A program made the position numbers and the translations under genes. Below are positions 55,275-63,343 of a stretch of DNA of 64,000 nt, piece by piece. The DNA comes from Paludibacter propionicigenes WB4. Lineage in GTDB: Bacteria; Bacteroidota; Bacteroidia; Bacteroidales; Paludibacteraceae. Below the pieces are notes generated by a model. The model saw only the letters and a program-made list of their open reading frames with translations. It had not been told where the DNA came from and searched no databases. The stretch is from NCBI RefSeq assembly GCF_000183135.1, contig NC_014734.1:1736001-1800000 (forward strand), given 5' to 3'. Numbering within the stretch: the first letter of the stretch is position 1; each line of letters begins with the position of its first letter.

Positions 55275-56234
55275 TTATGAATTTATCAATTCTGCTACTC
55301 TCAATTTCGCACTTCTTGCACGCGGGTTTCTCGCTACTTCAGCCTCGTCAGCCACTATTACTTTCGTATTTACAGCTTTCAACGGTGCCAATATATTTCC
55401 GTAGAAGTCCTTCTCCAGCTTTCCTTCAAAATTTCCACTACGAATGAAGTTTTTCACCAATCTGTCTTCCAGCGAATGATAAGTCAACACGGCCAATCGC
55501 CCTTGCGGATTTAAAACTTCTATACTTTGATCCAGCAAGGCTTTAAGCACATCCATTTCTTTATTCACCTCTATGCGCAAAGCCTGAAATACCCTTGCCA
55601 TATCTTTCTTTTCTTTTTCTCTACCAAAGAATGGCTTTAAAACCTCTATAAATGGAAAAATCCGGTCAAACGGCGCACTGTTTCGTGCAGCAACAATAGT
55701 TCTGGCTATTTTACGGGAATTATGCAACTCTCCGTACAAATAAAACACATCGGCCAGTTGTTCTTCTGTGTAAGTATTTAATAATGCCGCAGCAGTAAAT
55801 GATGATTTCGTATTCATCCGCATATCAAGCGCACCATCAAACCGAAAAGAGAAACCTCGTTCAGCTTCATCAAAATGGTGAGACGACACACCCAAATCGG
55901 CCAAAATTCCATCAACTTTATCAATTCCATGATATTTCAGAAAATTCTTCATATACCTGAAATTGCTTCGCACAAATATAAAACGTGGATCATCTATTGT
56001 ATTTTTTATTGCATCCTCATCCTGATCAAAACCAAGCAGTTTACCATCAGCTCCCAGATGTTTCAAAATCTCGCGTGAGTGTCCACCACCCCCAAATGTA
56101 ACGTCAACATAAACGCCATTCGGCTTAATATTCAAACCAGTAATAGTTTCATCCAGCAAGGCGGGTATGTGATATGCTATCTCCTCCGCTCCCGAAGTAC
56201 TTACTGCATCAATATTTTTCTTTTTTATTTTCAT
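55275..56234 (-). CDS. rsmH: 16S rRNA (cytosine1402-N4)-methyltransferase
   Basis: A 319-residue SAM-dependent methylase (MraW) acting on C1402 of 16S rRNA. It shows YHIPALLDETI, the SAM loop VDVTFGGGGHSREIL, GILADLGVSSHHFDEAERGFSFR and the C-terminal LTYHSLEDRLVKNFI. Residues ~1-20 form a short lysine-rich extension. ATG start. It is second in the dcw cluster, 60 bases after mraZ and 15 before ftsL. Confidence 0.97.
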   Translation of the reverse strand: MKIKKKNIDAVSTSGAEEIAYHIPALLDETITGLNIKPNGVYVDVTFGGGGHSREILKHLGADGKLLGFDQDEDAIKNTIDDPRFIFVRSNFRYMKNFLKYHGIDKVDGILADLGVSSHHFDEAERGFSFRFDGALDMRMNTKSSFTAAALLNTYTEEQLADVFYLYGELHNSRKIARTIVAARNSAPFDRIFPFIEVLKPFFGREKEKKDMARVFQALRIEVNKEMDVLKALLDQSIEVLNPQGRLAVLTYHSLEDRLVKNFIRSGNFEGKLEKDFYGNILAPLKAVNTKVIVADEAEVARNPRARSAKLRVAELINS

Positions 56235-56294
56235 TTCACCGGTTCTTAGTAGATTCTTAAATCCAGACTGAAAGCCTATTCAAAAATGGAACTT

Positions 56295-56756
56295 CTATTT
56301 CTCAAGAGGTTTCATCATGCGCTCTTTCAGCAAAGCTGCAAAATCTGCAGAGGATAGCTTCGCTTGCTCATAACGTGTTTTGCTCCAAATAGCAAAACGA
56401 TCTATCATACCTACAAACAACACTTCGGCATTTTCAACACCAATCGCCTGTAAATTTTTCTTCGATATTAAAACCCTTCCCTGCGAATCGATATCCAACC
56501 ATTCTGCATCAGACACGAATTGCATTAGCAAAAGCTGATCAACAGGATTCCATTCATCCAGTTTCGACTTAAAATCTTCTACCTTTTCGGTCCAAACATG
56601 CTCCGGAAAAAGAATCATGCAATCATTTTCAGCATCCTTTCTCATCACAACACGCTCTCTCTCGCCATTAGGCAACAATTTTCGATAAGCGGAAGGAATG
56701 AATATTCTCCCCTTTACATCGGCTTTTGCTTCGTATTTACCTATAAATGTTGACAT
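56295..56756 (-). CDS. mraZ: Transcriptional regulator MraZ
   Basis: A 153-residue protein with two AbrB-like SpoVT domains (residues ~5-50 and ~78-125). The first shows YEAKADVKGRIFIPSAYRK; the second DIDSQGRVLISKKNLQAIG. MraZ forms rings, binds GTGGG-type repeats in front of its own gene and controls the dcw cluster. Matching repeats are present in the upstream region (56811-56825 and 56985-56990), which supports autoregulation. First gene of the cluster; ATG start. Confidence 0.96.
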   Translation of the reverse strand: MSTFIGKYEAKADVKGRIFIPSAYRKLLPNGERERVVMRKDAENDCMILFPEHVWTEKVEDFKSKLDEWNPVDQLLLMQFVSDAEWLDIDSQGRVLISKKNLQAIGVENAEVLFVGMIDRFAIWSKTRYEQAKLSSADFAALLKERMMKPLEK

Positions 56757-56810
56757 AATTAATCGAGTTCACTTTTTCAACGGTAAAAGTAAAGAATTAA
56801 TTTCATATCC

Positions 56811-56990
56811 CCCACAATTCCCCACGAAAAAATTATCAACATGTTTTATCCCGTGATTAACCTGATTTAAACAAGTTATCAACAGCTTGTCAACAGCCAA
56901 ACCACTCATCCATAAATCAGATAACTATCTAATAAAAAGAAAATTATCAACAAAAGAACAAATATTACTTTTCTATATAAAAAAGTGGGG
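56811..56990 (-). promoter_or_regulatory. MraZ-box-like repeats upstream of mraZ
   Basis: On the minus strand GTGGG occurs at 56811-56815 and 56821-56825, exactly 10 bp apart with a 5-bp spacer, and a GTGGGG on the plus strand lies at 56985-56990. E. coli MraZ recognises TGGGN repeats spaced 5 bp apart. A TACTTTTA near-consensus -7 box for mraZ lies at 56784-56791, just downstream of the pair, so binding could block RNA polymerase. Confidence 0.6.
56833..56952 (+). promoter_or_regulatory. Four DnaA-box-like sites
   Basis: TTATCAACA occurs at 56833-56841, 56876-56884 and 56944-56952, and TTGTCAACA at 56887-56895, all in one direction. They differ from the E. coli box TTATCCACA by one or two bases. 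An AT-rich stretch follows. They could bind DnaA to regulate mraZ or be a minor origin-like element; the function is unproven. Confidence 0.35.
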
Positions 56991-57078
56991 AGAAATAGTC
57001 AAATAAGACTCATTTTTTCAACTCCACTTTAAATCAACAATATCAATTTGCAGAATTTCTGAAACAAACCATTTTTTG

Positions 57079-57086
57079 TACATTTG
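57079..57086 (+). promoter_or_regulatory. -7 promoter element for the acyltransferase gene
   Basis: TACATTTG matches TAnnTTTG; it lies 26 bp before the ATG at 57112. It completes the divergent region 56757-57111. Confidence 0.5.
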
Positions 57087-57111
57087 CAGTTATTCGAAAA
57101 TTTAAAACAAT

Positions 57112-57933
57112 ATGAGCAAAGAAGCACTTATAAAAATTGATATAGATAAAGTCGTAAAAGAAAAAGCCCCAAATACAAAAGTACCCAGATTTATAATCAA
57201 TTATTTGCGACGGATAGTTCATGAAAAGGAACTGAATGAATTCTTTATCAATTACCCCGGATTAAGAAACCTGGAATTTATCGAAGCCGCTTTCGAATAT
57301 CTGAATATTTCGTTTAAAGTCGAAGGAAAAGAAAATCTTCCTAAGGGCGGTAAATATATCTTTGCCGGAAATCATCCGCTTGGTGGACTCGACGGCATAA
57401 CCACCGGATATATACTTGGGAAAGAGTACGATGGAAAAATTCGTTTTTTTTCGAATGACATACTTTTAAACCTTGAACCAATGCGCGAAATGTTTGTCCC
57501 CGTCAACAAGGTAGGCTCGCAAAGCAAAAACCACGCAGCCCTAATGCAAGAGCTTTACGAATCGGACAACAACCTACTGACTTACCCTGCAGGAATGTGC
57601 TCACGTAAAGTGAATGGCAAGATTATAGACCTGGAATGGAAGAAAAATTTCATCTCTAAGTCAATTGAATACAAACGTGATGTAGTGCCGATTTACTTTG
57701 AAGGCCGGAATTCCAATTTCTTCTACAACCTGGCCAACTTACGGAAATTCTTCAGAATCAAAGTCAACATCGAAATGATGTATCTGGTCGATGAACTGTA
57801 CAAGCAACAAGGCAAATGCTTCACCGTTAGAATTGGCAAACCTATTCCGTGGCAAACATTCGACAAAACAAAAAGCCAGTCCCAATGGGCAGCATGGGTA
57901 AAGGATATCGTATATTCGATGGAAAAGAAATAA
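57112..57933 (+). CDS. PlsC-like lysophospholipid acyltransferase family protein
   Basis: A 273-residue peripheral membrane acyltransferase. The acyl-transfer motif reads NHPLGGLDG, with the His and Asp separated by five residues instead of the usual four. GSQSKNHAALMQEL and the LLTYPAGMCSRK block (the phosphate-binding PEGTRS-like region) follow, then VVPIYFEGRNSNFFYNLA. Bacteroidales proteins of this type include GlsA, the O-acyltransferase of glycine lipid synthesis; that is one possible role, and the 1-acyl-glycerol-phosphate route is another. A GNAT gene follows after 8 bases. Confidence 0.82.
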   Translation: MSKEALIKIDIDKVVKEKAPNTKVPRFIINYLRRIVHEKELNEFFINYPGLRNLEFIEAAFEYLNISFKVEGKENLPKGGKYIFAGNHPLGGLDGITTGYILGKEYDGKIRFFSNDILLNLEPMREMFVPVNKVGSQSKNHAALMQELYESDNNLLTYPAGMCSRKVNGKIIDLEWKKNFISKSIEYKRDVVPIYFEGRNSNFFYNLANLRKFFRIKVNIEMMYLVDELYKQQGKCFTVRIGKPIPWQTFDKTKSQSQWAAWVKDIVYSMEKK

Positions 57934-57941
57934 AATTTATC

Positions 57942-58385
57942 ATGAATCCCAAAACTACTCACCAACCCGCCATAAGGAAAGCGGAAACGACGGATATTGA
58001 TACTATCCACAATATACTGGACATGGAACCATTCAAGTACGATGATAAGATTCCGTATGAAAGATCATGGATAGAGCAATTGATCACCAATGAACGGTGT
58101 CTGACTCTCGTCTACGAAAGTGACGGACTAATAAGAGGCTTTATCAGTGGAGAAAAAATGGTGAGTGGCGCTATAATGATTTGGCTTTGCGCTGTAAGAA
58201 AAGAATTTCAGAACAATATAGTAGGAATAAAGCTCTATCATGAATTTGAAAGAATATGCAAAGAGACAGGGGTAAATGCTATTCTTGCTTACGGATACAA
58301 AACTTCGGCAGGAATGCTTGACAGACTGAATTATTTCTCAAACGAAAATACCTACAGAGAGTTTTACAAGCCATTAGCAGAGTAA
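57942..58385 (+). CDS. GNAT-family N-acetyltransferase
   Basis: A 147-residue GNAT protein: PAIRKAETTDIDTIHNIL at the start (beta-1/alpha-1), LVYESDGLIRGFISG, then VRKEFQNNIVGIKLYHEFERI over the acetyl-CoA loop. The usual R/Q-x-x-G-x-G/A loop is weakly conserved (FQNNIVG). The longest frame begins at 57849 inside the acyltransferase gene; the ATG at 57942, 8 bases after that gene's stop, is more sensible. Too short to be the GlsB acyltransferase. Substrate unknown; probably co-transcribed with the lipid acyltransferase. Confidence 0.8.
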   Translation: MNPKTTHQPAIRKAETTDIDTIHNILDMEPFKYDDKIPYERSWIEQLITNERCLTLVYESDGLIRGFISGEKMVSGAIMIWLCAVRKEFQNNIVGIKLYHEFERICKETGVNAILAYGYKTSAGMLDRLNYFSNENTYREFYKPLAE

Positions 58386-58405
58386 AACGTCTCATTCAGG
58401 TAAAA

Positions 58406-58924
58406 TCATAAGTCCAGTAAACCTTCCGGCAATCTCACGTAGATTATTTTCTTTTCGTGATCAATATCTTCAATATACTCTTCACCTGCTGGTATCAGTA
58501 GTTCATCATCCTTTGTAGGGATTACAAAAAGCACATTCTCTGTAGTTTGATCAACCTCCGAGATAACGCCAAGCAAGCCCTTCTCAGCATCCACCAAACT
58601 AAATCCCGCAAAGTAATCAAGCTCTATTTCGGCTGTTTCAACCTTCTCTAAAAACTTCTTTGGCAGATAAATCGTCAACCCATAAAAGCCTCGCGCTTGC
58701 TCTTCAGTAGTCACACCCTCTAACTTCAACAGACCCGTGGTACTTCCTTTGAAGCGATATTCTTCCAGAAAAAAAGGTACAAGAATTCCCTGAATTTCGA
58801 ACACAAAATAAGGAACAGCCTCCCTGTCAAAAATATCGGATGTAAACGAAAAAGACATTTCTCCATTCACACCGTGAGGCTTATTTACCTGACCAATAGG
58901 AAATACGGAAGATTTTAATATCAT
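58406..58924 (-). CDS. rimM: Ribosome maturation factor RimM
   Basis: A 172-residue 16S rRNA processing factor needed for 30S head assembly. The N-terminal RimM domain shows FPIGQVNKPHGVNGEMSFSF; the C-terminal PRC-barrel part shows DYFAGFSLVDAEKGLLG and LIPAGEEYIEDIDHEKK. Both are needed to bind S19. The expected FPIGQVxxPHGVxGE signature is clear. ATG start. The product ends 21 bases from the GNAT gene, in convergent orientation. Confidence 0.94.
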   Translation of the reverse strand: MILKSSVFPIGQVNKPHGVNGEMSFSFTSDIFDREAVPYFVFEIQGILVPFFLEEYRFKGSTTGLLKLEGVTTEEQARGFYGLTIYLPKKFLEKVETAEIELDYFAGFSLVDAEKGLLGVISEVDQTTENVLFVIPTKDDELLIPAGEEYIEDIDHEKKIIYVRLPEGLLDL

Positions 58925-58942
58925 AAGAAGAGTTGCGCCTCA

Positions 58943-58958
58943 CTCCCCCGAAGGGGAG
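58943..58958. repeat. Short CTCCCC/GGGGAG palindrome
   Basis: CTCCCC (58943-58948) and GGGGAG (58953-58958) with a CGAA loop, in the 100-base gap between ilvE and rimM. It resembles the right hairpin of the 23-24 kb repeats and the sequence inside murC. Confidence 0.55.
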
Positions 58959-59024
58959 ACTCGAAGGCTTTTGCTGAATATAAATTTATTCGAAAATAAG
59001 CTCCTTTAAAAGAATGCTGGCAGT

Positions 59025-60044
59025 TTATTCCACTACAGTTACCCAACCGTGCGTATCAGGTTCATCTCCATACTGAATTCCACGAAGTTTATGATACAAC
59101 TTTTCGCTTATTGGACCCGGTTTACCATCATGCGAGAAAACATACGATTTCTTTTCATCGAAATCATCAATTCGCTCTATCGGGCTAATCACTGCAGCTG
59201 TACCACAAGCACCTGCTTCTTCAAAAGTTGAAAGTTCTTCTACCGGAATAGCTCTCTGCTCCACCTTTAAACCCAAATCATCCGCCAACACCATCAAACT
59301 TTTGTTGGTTATCGAAGGCAAAATAGAGGTAGACTTAGGAGTTATATAAGTATTGTTCTTTATTCCAAAAAAATTGGCTGCACCACATTCATCTATATAT
59401 TTCTTTTCCCGCGCATCCAGATAGAAAATATTAGAATAACCCATATCATGTGCTCGCTGTCCGGCGACTAAGCTGGCAGCATAATTTCCGCCTACTTTAT
59501 ACTTACCCATTCCCAACGGCGCAGAACGATCATATTCACGCATAATTACAAACGGCGTTGTCTGAAAACCACCTTTAAAATAAGGCCCCACAGGAGTAAC
59601 AAATACAATAAACATATATTCTGTTGCAGGCTTTACACCTACCTGAGCTCCGCTTCCAAAGAGTACCGGACGAATATACAATGATGCTCCTGACTCATAA
59701 GGCGGCACGAAACGTTCATTGAGCTTTACAGCTTTCAACACAGCCTCTTCAAACACTTCTACCGGAACTTTAGCCATCATAGTCCCTTCGCTGGAATCCT
59801 GCATACGCAATGCATTATCCTTCATCCTGAAAATGCGAATTTTACCATCCTTGCCACGAAAAGCTTTTAAACCTTCGAAAGACTCCTGACCATAATGTAG
59901 GCTGGTAGCAGCCATATGCAAACTCAGGTATTCGCTTTCGTGAACTTCCAACTCTCCCCATTTGCCCGCACTGTACGTACAACGGATATTAAAATCGGTT
60001 TTCATATAACCGAATCCTATATTACCCCAATCTATCTGTTCCAT
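59025..60044 (-). CDS. ilvE: Branched-chain amino acid aminotransferase
   Basis: A 339-residue class IV PLP-dependent transaminase acting on Leu, Ile and Val or their keto acids. It shows ALRMQDSSEGTMMAKVPVE, GASLYIRPVLFGSG, MGKYKVGGNYAASL with the probable PLP Lys, and FYLDAREKKYIDECGAANFF. ATG start. Located 26 bases after the WbqC-like gene on the same strand. The length is in the BCAT-I range. Confidence 0.94.
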   Translation of the reverse strand: MEQIDWGNIGFGYMKTDFNIRCTYSAGKWGELEVHESEYLSLHMAATSLHYGQESFEGLKAFRGKDGKIRIFRMKDNALRMQDSSEGTMMAKVPVEVFEEAVLKAVKLNERFVPPYESGASLYIRPVLFGSGAQVGVKPATEYMFIVFVTPVGPYFKGGFQTTPFVIMREYDRSAPLGMGKYKVGGNYAASLVAGQRAHDMGYSNIFYLDAREKKYIDECGAANFFGIKNNTYITPKSTSILPSITNKSLMVLADDLGLKVEQRAIPVEELSTFEEAGACGTAAVISPIERIDDFDEKKSYVFSHDGKPGPISEKLYHKLRGIQYGDEPDTHGWVTVVE

Positions 60045-60070
60045 ATCGATGTAGTTTGTTATATTGTTCT

Positions 60071-60721
60071 TTATTTTATCAACGTAAGTATTGACTCATT
60101 ACCCATATTGAAAAGCAAATCTATAATGCTCAGATTAGGCAAAAAACCATTTTTTTTCTCAAAAACCTGATAATACGGATTATGATTTTCTATCAGATTT
60201 GCTTTTTTCGGGTGAATACTGTCCCGTAAATCCTGAATGCCTACCAAATCCGGTTGATACTCGTCCGTAAACCGAATCACCGGATTTATATCAAGCAATT
60301 CAAGCAGTTTAGTCTGTAGTTCCAGATTCAAGTCCCACAAAAAAGTCCACCTTTTCTCATAAAAAGGGAGTAAATCATCTTTGTAGTATTCAAAGAAAGG
60401 AGTCGATCTGTAGGCAGATTCTATGGACTTCCAATGATTCATCTGCCAATCAGCATGCTCCGAAATTCGGATATCACGTATTGTAGCTTTTGCCTTATCC
60501 GTTTTTTCAACCGGAATACTTAAAGCCATCAATCCGTTTGCCGCAGCTATATGGCAACGATTTCTGTATGTTTGTTTTATATAATAATCGCAACATTCCA
60601 AATAAACCATTTCTGCCTTAGCAAGAGCTGCATAATACTCCACCGGAGCCAGGTATGCCGAAGACAAACAAACTCTTAAGTCCCCTTGAGAAGATTCAGG
60701 GGTCGTATTATCGTTCAGCAT
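60071..60721 (-). CDS. WbqC family protein
   Basis: A 216-residue WbqC-like protein. It begins after a short tail with LSSAYLAPVEYYAALAKAEMVYLE, then YIKQTYRNRCHIAAANGLMALSIPVEK, and WKSIESAYRSTPFFEYY near the middle. Family members occur in polysaccharide loci and near lepB in Bacteroidota; the activity is unknown. Its ATG lies 14 bases inside the lepB gene, so translation is probably coupled. ATG start. Confidence 0.88.
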   Translation of the reverse strand: MLNDNTTPESSQGDLRVCLSSAYLAPVEYYAALAKAEMVYLECCDYYIKQTYRNRCHIAAANGLMALSIPVEKTDKAKATIRDIRISEHADWQMNHWKSIESAYRSTPFFEYYKDDLLPFYEKRWTFLWDLNLELQTKLLELLDINPVIRFTDEYQPDLVGIQDLRDSIHPKKANLIENHNPYYQVFEKKNGFLPNLSIIDLLFNMGNESILTLIK

Positions 60722-62129
60722 TTTTAAAGAATCTATTCCAACGGATTTTTCCGCTAAACCAACCCTTATCTTTATCCAAAGATAACCATACCATCACCGG
60801 ACGACCTACAATATGATCCTCAGGCACAAAGCCCCAGTAACGTGAATCTGCCGAATTATGGCGATTATCTCCCATCATCCAATAATAATCCATTTTAAAC
60901 GTGTAGGTTTTTGTTGGTTTCCCGTTCAAATAATACACGCCATCTTTCACTTCCAGTTTATTATTTTCATACACCCGGATAGCTCGTTCGTAAATTGGGA
61001 AATTGTATGAATTCAAAGCAAGTGTAGCTCCCTTTTTCGGCATCCAAATTGGTCCGTAATTATCGCGCGTCCAGGTTTTATGCCCTCCCAACGGGAACAC
61101 ATCAAACACTTTTGACTGCTCAATTTTTATTTTAGTTACACCGGTAATCTTTTTTAGTTTATCGTAGGTCTCCTCATTCAAAGGTAAACGATAAATCGGG
61201 AACTTAGGATCAAATCCTGAATCTACAATTTGATATTGAGCCTGCTCTGCTAATTGCTGATTTGGTTGAGGATCAGTCAACAGGCTACGGTCATCAACAC
61301 TTATATTTAATTTATCAAACAAATCAGCTGTAAGTCGGGTTCCATCCGTCTGAACATAATAATTAAACTGAATACCCGGTATTTTCGCTTGTTTCTGTCC
61401 GTTTACATAAATCTGATTGTCTTTTATCTGGAGCCAATCACCCGCAATAGCAACGCAACGTTTCACAAAGTTCTCACGACGATCAACCGGACGATAAACA
61501 ATATCTCCAAAAATATCTTTTCTTGAATTTACCATATCACGACCATAACCATAACAAGACGTGTAATAATCAGGATTGGTTACCTTCAAAGTTACTGTAT
61601 CTCCAGCCGGGAAATTAAACACCACGATATCATCACGTTTAACGCTATCAAAGCCTTTCAGTCTGTGATATTCCCATTGTGGTTTTTCAATAAAAGATTT
61701 ACAATTCAATAATGGGAAAGTATGCTGAACCAATGGAAACGAAAGCGGAGTATTAGGAACACGTGGTCCGTAACTAGCCTTGCTCACAAACAAAAAATCG
61801 CCAACCAACAAGCTCTTTTCCAACGAAGAACTTGGTATTTGATAATTTTGGAACAAATATGTGTTGATAAAATAGACTGCAACCAGTGCAAACACGATAG
61901 CATCTACCCAACCCATGATACCCAGCAAAGCCTTATTCTTTGTTTTTTTCCACCATGTCCAGGGAACGTAATGGCTAATGAAGGCATCAAAGATAAGCGG
62001 CAACAAGATAAGCCACCAAAAGTTACCAACCCAAACAATGAATAAAATGTAAATTAAGCTCCAAACGCTGCATTTAATCCATTGTTTCAGCGGTTGTTGA
62101 AAACGCGATGTTTGTTTGTCTGCACTCAT
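60708..62129 (-). CDS. lepB: Signal peptidase I
   Basis: A 473-residue inner-membrane protease that removes signal peptides on the periplasmic side. Two or three N-terminal membrane helices (~20-85) precede the Ser-Lys catalytic domain. The catalytic Ser region is QIPSSSLEKSLLVGD, the Lys region RRENFVKRCVAIAGD, and the C-terminal box is MMGDNRHNSADSRYWGFV. It is much longer than E. coli LepB (324), with a large insertion between the Lys region and the last box, as in other Bacteroidota. ATG start. Confidence 0.95.
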   Translation of the reverse strand: MSADKQTSRFQQPLKQWIKCSVWSLIYILFIVWVGNFWWLILLPLIFDAFISHYVPWTWWKKTKNKALLGIMGWVDAIVFALVAVYFINTYLFQNYQIPSSSLEKSLLVGDFLFVSKASYGPRVPNTPLSFPLVQHTFPLLNCKSFIEKPQWEYHRLKGFDSVKRDDIVVFNFPAGDTVTLKVTNPDYYTSCYGYGRDMVNSRKDIFGDIVYRPVDRRENFVKRCVAIAGDWLQIKDNQIYVNGQKQAKIPGIQFNYYVQTDGTRLTADLFDKLNISVDDRSLLTDPQPNQQLAEQAQYQIVDSGFDPKFPIYRLPLNEETYDKLKKITGVTKIKIEQSKVFDVFPLGGHKTWTRDNYGPIWMPKKGATLALNSYNFPIYERAIRVYENNKLEVKDGVYYLNGKPTKTYTFKMDYYWMMGDNRHNSADSRYWGFVPEDHIVGRPVMVWLSLDKDKGWFSGKIRWNRFFKNAER

Positions 62130-62155
62130 TTTCTTTGAGATTTTAAATTTATAGA

Positions 62156-62872
62156 TTAAAATTTCAGCATGTCACCCATACCAAGTAATCCTTTTTTGCC
62201 GGCTGTAAATTCAGCGGCAACTACAGCCCCTAACGCAAATCCTTCTCTGCTCTTAGCATCGTGGGTTATCTCTATTGAATCAACCTCCGACTCATAGCGA
62301 ATTGTATGAATGCCCGGAACCTGTCCTTCACGAATTGATTTAATAGCCATTTCTTCCGGTTTGGTTTCCGTTTCTTTTACCCAACCGGTTTTTCTGTTCA
62401 GATTCTCTAAAATACCATCGGCCAGTGTAATAGCAGTTCCACTAGGCGCATCAAGCTTTTGAGTGTGATGTACTTCAGTCATTTCTACATTATAATTCGG
62501 GAACTGATTCATTATAGCTGCAAGATATTTATTCACCGCCATAAAAATATTCACCCCTAAGCTAAAGTTTGAAGACCAAAACAAAGTCTTCCCTGTTTCG
62601 TCAATTTCTTTTTTAAGTGCAGGCAATTCGTCCGTCCAACCTGTAGTGCCCGACACCACCGCAACACCTGCTGCAAAAGCTCTGCGATAATTGCTTAAAG
62701 CCACTTTTGGCACTGTGAATTCAATGGCAACATCGGCACTTTTAAATGCATCCGATTCAAAATCATCCAAATTATCAATATCTATGACCGACACTATCTC
62801 GTGCCCACGTTCCAATGCAATTCGCTCGATGGTTTTACCCATCTTTCCATATCCAATTAATGCTATTTTCAT
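62156..62872 (-). CDS. dapB: 4-hydroxy-tetrahydrodipicolinate reductase
   Basis: A 238-residue NAD(P)H-dependent enzyme of lysine and diaminopimelate synthesis. The Rossmann loop IALIGYGKMGKTIE is at the N-terminus; VVSGTTGWTD, SSNFSLGVNIFMAV and EVHHTQKLDAPSGTAITLAD hold the substrate-site residues. It supplies meso-DAP for MurE in this same window. ATG at 62872 is chosen over the TTG at 62875. 26 bases upstream of lepB on the same strand. Confidence 0.96.
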   Translation of the reverse strand: MKIALIGYGKMGKTIERIALERGHEIVSVIDIDNLDDFESDAFKSADVAIEFTVPKVALSNYRRAFAAGVAVVSGTTGWTDELPALKKEIDETGKTLFWSSNFSLGVNIFMAVNKYLAAIMNQFPNYNVEMTEVHHTQKLDAPSGTAITLADGILENLNRKTGWVKETETKPEEMAIKSIREGQVPGIHTIRYESEVDSIEITHDAKSREGFALGAVVAAEFTAGKKGLLGMGDMLKF

Positions 62873-62955
62873 CAAATTATTAGTTTCTGAAGCCTCGTCC
62901 TACCATTGAGGTAGACTCAGCAAACAAGCTTTTGTTTTATTCTATTCGCCGGTTT

Positions 62956-63315
62956 TTAGTATTGCCCTGTTTTAAGCATCACCAATGTACAAGCTTCTTC
63001 TACATGTATATCATTCTGAATCAGTAATTCTTCGAATTCAGGATTTTCTGTTCCGGGATTAAAAATAACTCGTCTCGGATTCAAAGAAACTACATACTTG
63101 TAATACTCCGGCTGAAATTTGTCAGAAATATACAAGGTTACGGTATCAATATCTTCAAAATCCTTTTTCTGAGTTTCTATCTTTTTACCAAAAATCACAT
63201 CCGGTTTCCTGCCTATTAACTCAATTTCATGTCCGTAAGCCAGTAGTTCCTGAGCAGCAAGGTATGAATATCGCCCGGTATCGCTACTAGCTCCAATGAT
63301 CAAAGTTTTACCCAT
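62956..63315 (-). CDS. CoA-binding domain protein (YccU-like)
   Basis: A 119-residue Rossmann-fold protein of the CoA_binding_2 group. It opens GKTLIIGASSDTGRYSYLAA with the dinucleotide-type loop, has HEIELIGRKPDVIFGKK, and ends with NPRRVIFNPGTENPEFEELL and EEACTLVMLKTGQY. E. coli YccU-type proteins bind CoA but have no clear role. ATG start. It follows the aroB gene by 28 bases on the same strand. Confidence 0.88.
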   Translation of the reverse strand: MGKTLIIGASSDTGRYSYLAAQELLAYGHEIELIGRKPDVIFGKKIETQKKDFEDIDTVTLYISDKFQPEYYKYVVSLNPRRVIFNPGTENPEFEELLIQNDIHVEEACTLVMLKTGQY

Positions 63316-63343
63316 ATCTATTTATTGTAATTCTAATCAGAGT

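Noticed and set aside
56833-56952. Chromosomal replication origin
   Set aside because: The boxes deviate from the E. coli consensus, all face one way, and gene orientation to the right does not switch as expected.
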